Assembly: GCA_947177105.1 (NCBI GenBank)
Contig: CAMWTF010000096.1
Span: 1-8,031 of the forward strand
DNA from: an uncultured Lachnospiraceae bacterium
GTDB taxonomy: Bacteria; Bacillota; Clostridia; Lachnospirales; Lachnospiraceae
Reading direction: 5' to 3'
DNA length: 8,031 nucleotides
Below, piece after piece: positions 4,821-8,031 of this stretch (the first letter of the stretch is position 1; the number at the start of each line of letters is the position of its first letter). The notes beneath the pieces were generated by a model. That model did no database searches. It was given only the letters and a program-made list of their open reading frames with translations, and was not told the origin of the DNA. A program made the translations under genes and the position numbers.

Positions 4821-7109
4821 CTACCTGCCGCTTCCTGCCTTGGGCGGAAACTTTTTGCGCAGCACGAACCACATGGGGCCTGCCAGGCAGATGGAGGAAT
4901 AGGTACCGCACAGGATACCCACCATCAGGGGCAACGCAAAGTCGCGAATGCTGGTCACACCCAGGATATACAGCACCGCCACCATGATAAAAGTGGTCAG
5001 GGACGTAAAGATGCTTCGGGAGAGGGTCTGGGTGATACTCTTATTCAATACCTCCTCCAGGCTTTCCTTTTTGCCCGTCTCTACCATATTCTCACGCACA
5101 CGGTCAAAAATGACGATGGTGGCATTGATGGAATAACCCACGATGGTCAGCATACAGGCGATAAAGGTATTGCTGACGGACACCCGCGCCACAGCGTAGA
5201 AAGCCAGCACCACCAGCACATCGTGGAGCAGGGCCAGCACACCCGATGCGCCAAAGCGGATATCACTGAAGCGGATACGGATATAGATCAACATACAGAC
5301 AATAGCCACCACCACTGCCAGAATTGTATCCCTGGTCATCTCATCGCTGATAGTGGAACTGATAGTCTCGGAAACGATCTCCGCCTCCTCTACGCCAAAG
5401 CGCTCCATGAACATCTGGTTCAATGCTTCCCTCTGCTCCATATTCAGGGAATCCGATTTGAAGATGACCTCGTTGCTGTCCTGCACAGTCTGTATCTGCA
5501 CACCGCTGCCGGTAATCTCCTCCACATAGGGAACGATCTCGCTGTTGATCTGCTCCAGGGTTCTGCCTTCCGCAAAGGTCACTGTGGTAGCCGTACCACC
5601 CTTAAACTCCAGACTCAGGTTCAGCGCGTCATCGCCCATTCCCACATGGACACCCATCACCACAAAGCCCGCCAGAATCAGCGCAGCAGATACGCCGAAG
5701 AAAATCTTTCTGTGCTTCAAAACGTCCAATGCCTTGTGTTCCTTGCCGATTCCGTACCACTTAGCGTCCTTGAGGCCCAGAGTATAAAGGGCGCTCATGA
5801 TCAGTCTGGTCAGTACCAGAGCCGTGAACATAGACAACACAATACCCAGTGCCAGCGTCTGAGCGAAGCCCTTCACCGTGCCGGGGCCCAGGATCCACAG
5901 CACCGCCGCCGCAATCAGCGTGGTGATATTGCCGTCCACAATGGCGGACAGGGCCTTGTCAAAACCGATCTTCATGGCACTCTTGACGGTTTTGCCGGTG
6001 GCCAGCTCCTCCCGGATACGGGCAAAGATAATCACATTGGCGTCCACCGCCATACCGATGGAAAGGATAATGCCCGCAATGCCAGACAGCGTCAGGGTCA
6101 TGTCAAAGCCGTTCAGCAAAAGAACGATCAGCGCTACATACATCCCCAGCCCCAAAGAGGACGCCAGACCGGAGATAAAGTACACGGCGATCATAAACAC
6201 AATCACGATCACCAGGCCGATGGCGCCGGCCTGCAGGCTTGTCTCAATGGCGTCCACACCCAACTGGGCGCCCACCACCTTAGAATGCAGTTCCTCCAGT
6301 TCCAGGCTCAGGCCGCCGATCCGGATGGTGGAAGCCAGCCTCTCCGCCTCCTCAAAATTCCTGGAGCCGCTGATCTGAGCGCTGCCGTCGGTAATAACGG
6401 CGCTTACAGTGGGCACACTGACAAAATTCCCGTCATAGTAGATAGCGATGGACTTGCTGTTCACACCGCCATTATAAGCCTCCCGTGTGGCCTCCTCAAA
6501 TTTGGCGGTGCCCTCCGGTGTCAGTGTCAGCAGCACCACGATCTGCTGGTTCTGCATACTGTCCGAGCGGGTGGCCGCAGAGGCATCCGCCACGTCCGTG
6601 CCTTCCAGCACCACGCCGCCGTCAGCCATGATCTCCTCCAGACTGCGGTTTAAGCTGTGTACATATTCATAGCCGCCATCCGCCCCCATGACAAGCTGAG
6701 TGGTATAGTTATCCAAGCCGTCGGAGCCTGTCTGCTTAATGAAATACAGGGCGCCGGGCCGTCCCAGTTCCTGCAGTATGGCGTTGGCGTCAGACACGCC
6801 GGGGATCTCGATATTGATCCTGTCCGCCCCCTCTTGATACACCACGGCCTCCGTGCTGTAATTCCACACACGCTGCTGCAGCTTGGAGATGGTATCCGCC
6901 ATATCTGTGGAACTGGGCTCCTCCTCACCCACCACCTGGTAGGTGATGCTGACGCCTCCCGCCAGATCCAGACCCAGCTTGATATCCGACGCGCTGCCCT
7001 TGCCGCTGGCATCCACCCCTGCGAAATCCACATAGGTGATACCTGCCAAAGCCAGCAGCATCACGATCAAAATGATGATTGCCTTGCTTTTGGTCATGTT
7101 TTTAATCAC
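4821..7109 (-). CDS. secDF: Fused protein translocase subunit SecDF
   Basis: A membrane protein of 762 aa joining SecD and SecF, which uses the proton motive force to aid late steps of Sec export. One N-terminal membrane segment (about 9-27) is followed by LGLDLAGG (45-52) and a large external domain (about 55-285). TM segments around 293-440 include the SecD motif GMAVDANVIIFARIREE (352-368). The SecF half starts with a TM segment near 469-487, LEFKGGT (500-506), a second external domain, and five TM segments from about 594, including GYSINATIVIFDRVREN (658-674). The SecD TM aspartate (D356) and SecF arginine (R670) are kept, but position 663 is Ala where SecF usually has Asp (SINDT). GTG at 7109 is preferred because AGGAAG lies 6 nt upstream. 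The ATG at 7097 has no well-spaced ribosome binding site, and the ATG at 7205 would overlap scfB. It lies 76 nt after scfB and is probably co-transcribed. Confidence 0.95.
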   Translation of the reverse strand: MIKNMTKSKAIIILIVMLLALAGITYVDFAGVDASGKGSASDIKLGLDLAGGVSITYQVVGEEEPSSTDMADTISKLQQRVWNYSTEAVVYQEGADRINIEIPGVSDANAILQELGRPGALYFIKQTGSDGLDNYTTQLVMGADGGYEYVHSLNRSLEEIMADGGVVLEGTDVADASAATRSDSMQNQQIVVLLTLTPEGTAKFEEATREAYNGGVNSKSIAIYYDGNFVSVPTVSAVITDGSAQISGSRNFEEAERLASTIRIGGLSLELEELHSKVVGAQLGVDAIETSLQAGAIGLVIVIVFMIAVYFISGLASSLGLGMYVALIVLLLNGFDMTLTLSGIAGIILSIGMAVDANVIIFARIREELATGKTVKSAMKIGFDKALSAIVDGNITTLIAAAVLWILGPGTVKGFAQTLALGIVLSMFTALVLTRLIMSALYTLGLKDAKWYGIGKEHKALDVLKHRKIFFGVSAALILAGFVVMGVHVGMGDDALNLSLEFKGGTATTVTFAEGRTLEQINSEIVPYVEEITGSGVQIQTVQDSNEVIFKSDSLNMEQREALNQMFMERFGVEEAEIVSETISSTISDEMTRDTILAVVVAIVCMLIYIRIRFSDIRFGASGVLALLHDVLVVLAFYAVARVSVSNTFIACMLTIVGYSINATIVIFDRVRENMVETGKKESLEEVLNKSITQTLSRSIFTSLTTFIMVAVLYILGVTSIRDFALPLMVGILCGTYSSICLAGPMWFVLRKKFPPKAGSGR

Positions 7110-7130
7110 GTTACTCTTCCTCTTTTCTGC

Positions 7131-7155
7131 ATATTGCAGATATGGTCTGCAATAT
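7131..7155. promoter_or_regulatory. Perfect 10-bp inverted repeat just upstream of secDF
   Basis: ATATTGCAGA (7131-7140) and TCTGCAATAT (7146-7155) form a perfect inverted repeat around a five-base spacer, ending about 10 nt before the secDF Shine-Dalgarno sequence (7121-7116). It has no T tract, so it is not an obvious terminator. It could be an mRNA hairpin in the scfB-secDF spacer affecting translation or processing, or a protein-binding site. A weak promoter-like pair, TTGAAA (7189-7184) and TATTAA 18 nt further on, overlaps the scfB end and would place transcription start within or near the repeat. Confidence 0.5.
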
Positions 7156-7170
7156 TGCGTTAATACGTAC

Positions 7171-7189
7171 TTGAAAGCGCTGCTTTCAA
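7171..7189 (-). other. Short hairpin across the scfB stop codon
   Basis: TTGAAAGC (7171-7178) and GCTTTCAA (7182-7189) are perfectly complementary over 8 bp around a three-base loop and include the scfB TGA (7188-7186). No U tract follows on the minus strand, so it is unlikely to be an intrinsic terminator. It may stabilise the scfB 3' end or arise by chance. Confidence 0.4.
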
Positions 7190-8031
7190 CATTCCTCCAT
7201 ATCACTTTCTGCCGCTTTTATCATAATGGCGCATTCCACACGTTTCCTCTGCAGTTCACAGCCGATGTCATACGCGCCGTTGATATCCCCGCTGAAATTG
7301 TAGGCGTTGGCCGCACAGCCGCCGCTGCAATAGAACTTGGCAAAACATTTCCTGCACTTGTCCTTGGCGTAGACATTGCAGCATTTGAACTCATCCCTGA
7401 CAGCGGTGTTGGTGATGCCCTCATCCACATTGCCCAGCAGAAACTTCTCCTGACCCACGAACTGATGACAGGGATAAAAATCTCCCCAGGGGGTCACCGC
7501 CAGGTATTCCGTGCCGGAACCGCAGCCCGACAGACGTTTGGCCACACAGGGCCCGCCCTCCAGATCTATCATAAAATGGAAGAAGTTGAACCCTCTCCCC
7601 TCTCTCCTGCGCTGAATGATCTCCTGTGCCAGCTTATCATACTCCTCCAGCAGCCGGGGCAGATCCTCCTTGCCTATGGCATAATCGTCCTGAGGCTGCG
7701 CCACCACCGGCTCCACCGAAATCTGCTTAAAGCCCAGGTCCGCCAGATGCTTCACGTCCTCCGAAAAATCCAGGTTAAAGTGGGTAAAAGTACCTCTGAC
7801 ATAGTAGTTCATCTGATTCCTAGTCTCCGCCACCTTCTGGAACTTGGGCACGATCAGATCATAGCTGCCCTGCCCCTTCCGGAAGGGACGCATCCTGTCA
7901 TGTACTTCCCTGCGGCCGTCGATGCTGCACACCACATTGGCCATCTCCCGGTTGGCAAATTCCAGCACCTCGTCATCCAGCAGTACGCCGTTAGTGGTCA
8001 GAGTAAAGCGAAACTTCTTATTATGAGGTTC
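7186..8031 (-). CDS. scfB: Thioether cross-link-forming SCIFF peptide maturase, C-terminal part (cut by right window edge)
   Basis: 281 residues are visible; the reading frame is open to position 8031 and the N-terminus, with the radical SAM CxxxCxxC motif, lies outside. The family (CteB/SCIFF maturase) uses radical SAM chemistry to install Cys-to-alpha-carbon thioether links in the six-cysteine ranthipeptide SCIFF. In fragment numbering the SAM barrel end shows FTLTTNGVLLDD (9-20) and SIDGRREVHDRMRP (36-49). The SPASM region carries the auxiliary-cluster cysteines GGPC (159-162), SGCGSGTEYLAVTPWG (168-183), YPCHQFVG (186-193), CRKCFAKFYCSGGCAANAY (226-244), C258 and RVEC (264-267). This cysteine layout is what identifies the family. 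The complete protein should be about 450 aa. The SCIFF precursor gene is normally directly upstream, which here is beyond the right edge. secDF follows after 76 nt. Confidence 0.93.
   Translation of the reverse strand, partial: EPHNKKFRFTLTTNGVLLDDEVLEFANREMANVVCSIDGRREVHDRMRPFRKGQGSYDLIVPKFQKVAETRNQMNYYVRGTFTHFNLDFSEDVKHLADLGFKQISVEPVVAQPQDDYAIGKEDLPRLLEEYDKLAQEIIQRRREGRGFNFFHFMIDLEGGPCVAKRLSGCGSGTEYLAVTPWGDFYPCHQFVGQEKFLLGNVDEGITNTAVRDEFKCCNVYAKDKCRKCFAKFYCSGGCAANAYNFSGDINGAYDIGCELQRKRVECAIMIKAAESDMEEC

Noticed and set aside
4767..6653. 628-codon open frame on the plus strand
   Set aside because: Antisense to secDF, very rich in His and Gln, no domains and no promoter or ribosome binding site; SecDF on the other strand is unmistakable.
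7110..7205. Longer N-terminus for SecDF from the ATG at 7205
   Set aside because: It would overlap the scfB end and add a non-conserved 32-residue extension across the inverted repeat; the GTG at 7109 has AGGAAG at good spacing.

Overview
The window looks like chromosomal DNA of a Clostridia-class Bacillota, most likely a Lachnospiraceae-type gut anaerobe. The reasons are a SCIFF-type ranthipeptide maturase (a near-universal Clostridia marker), a fused SecDF, a MurE with the DAP-type DNPR motif, and a Clostridia-style RecJ. The four core genes are moderately GC-rich and all lie on the minus strand. They read from right to left: scfB (cut by the right edge), secDF, recJ, murE.

Layout from the right edge. 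Positions 8031-7186 hold the C-terminal part of the radical SAM SCIFF maturase. A 76-nt spacer with a perfect 10-bp inverted repeat separates it from secDF (GTG start at 7109, stop at 4821). A bidirectional terminator hairpin at 4705-4740 lies between the end of secDF and the end of a plus-strand gene at 4180-4650. That gene is an AT-rich, SMI1/KNR4 (SUKH)-like protein of 156 aa with its own promoter. It sits in an AT-rich island (about 3740-4760) that interrupts the usual Firmicutes order secDF-recJ. recJ (3735-1969) has a separate extended -10 promoter about 220 nt upstream and a leader that can encode a small peptide. A strong intrinsic terminator (1811-1865) ends the recJ transcript. murE (1705-233) then starts from its own promoter at 1749-1777. 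The left edge (1-203) is two near-identical copies of a 102-bp tandem repeat. One minus-strand frame stays open through them and off the window.

Functionally the core genes are housekeeping: export (SecDF), DNA repair (RecJ), peptidoglycan precursor synthesis (MurE) and maturation of a thioether-crosslinked peptide (ScfB). The SUKH-like gene is the only clear accessory gene. I see no complete undescribed system. The observations most worth checking are: an Asp-to-Ala change in DHH motif I of RecJ; an Ala at the usually acidic SecF transmembrane position of SecDF; the orphan immunity-like gene between secDF and recJ; the frame-preserving 102-bp duplication after murE; and the inverted repeat just upstream of secDF.
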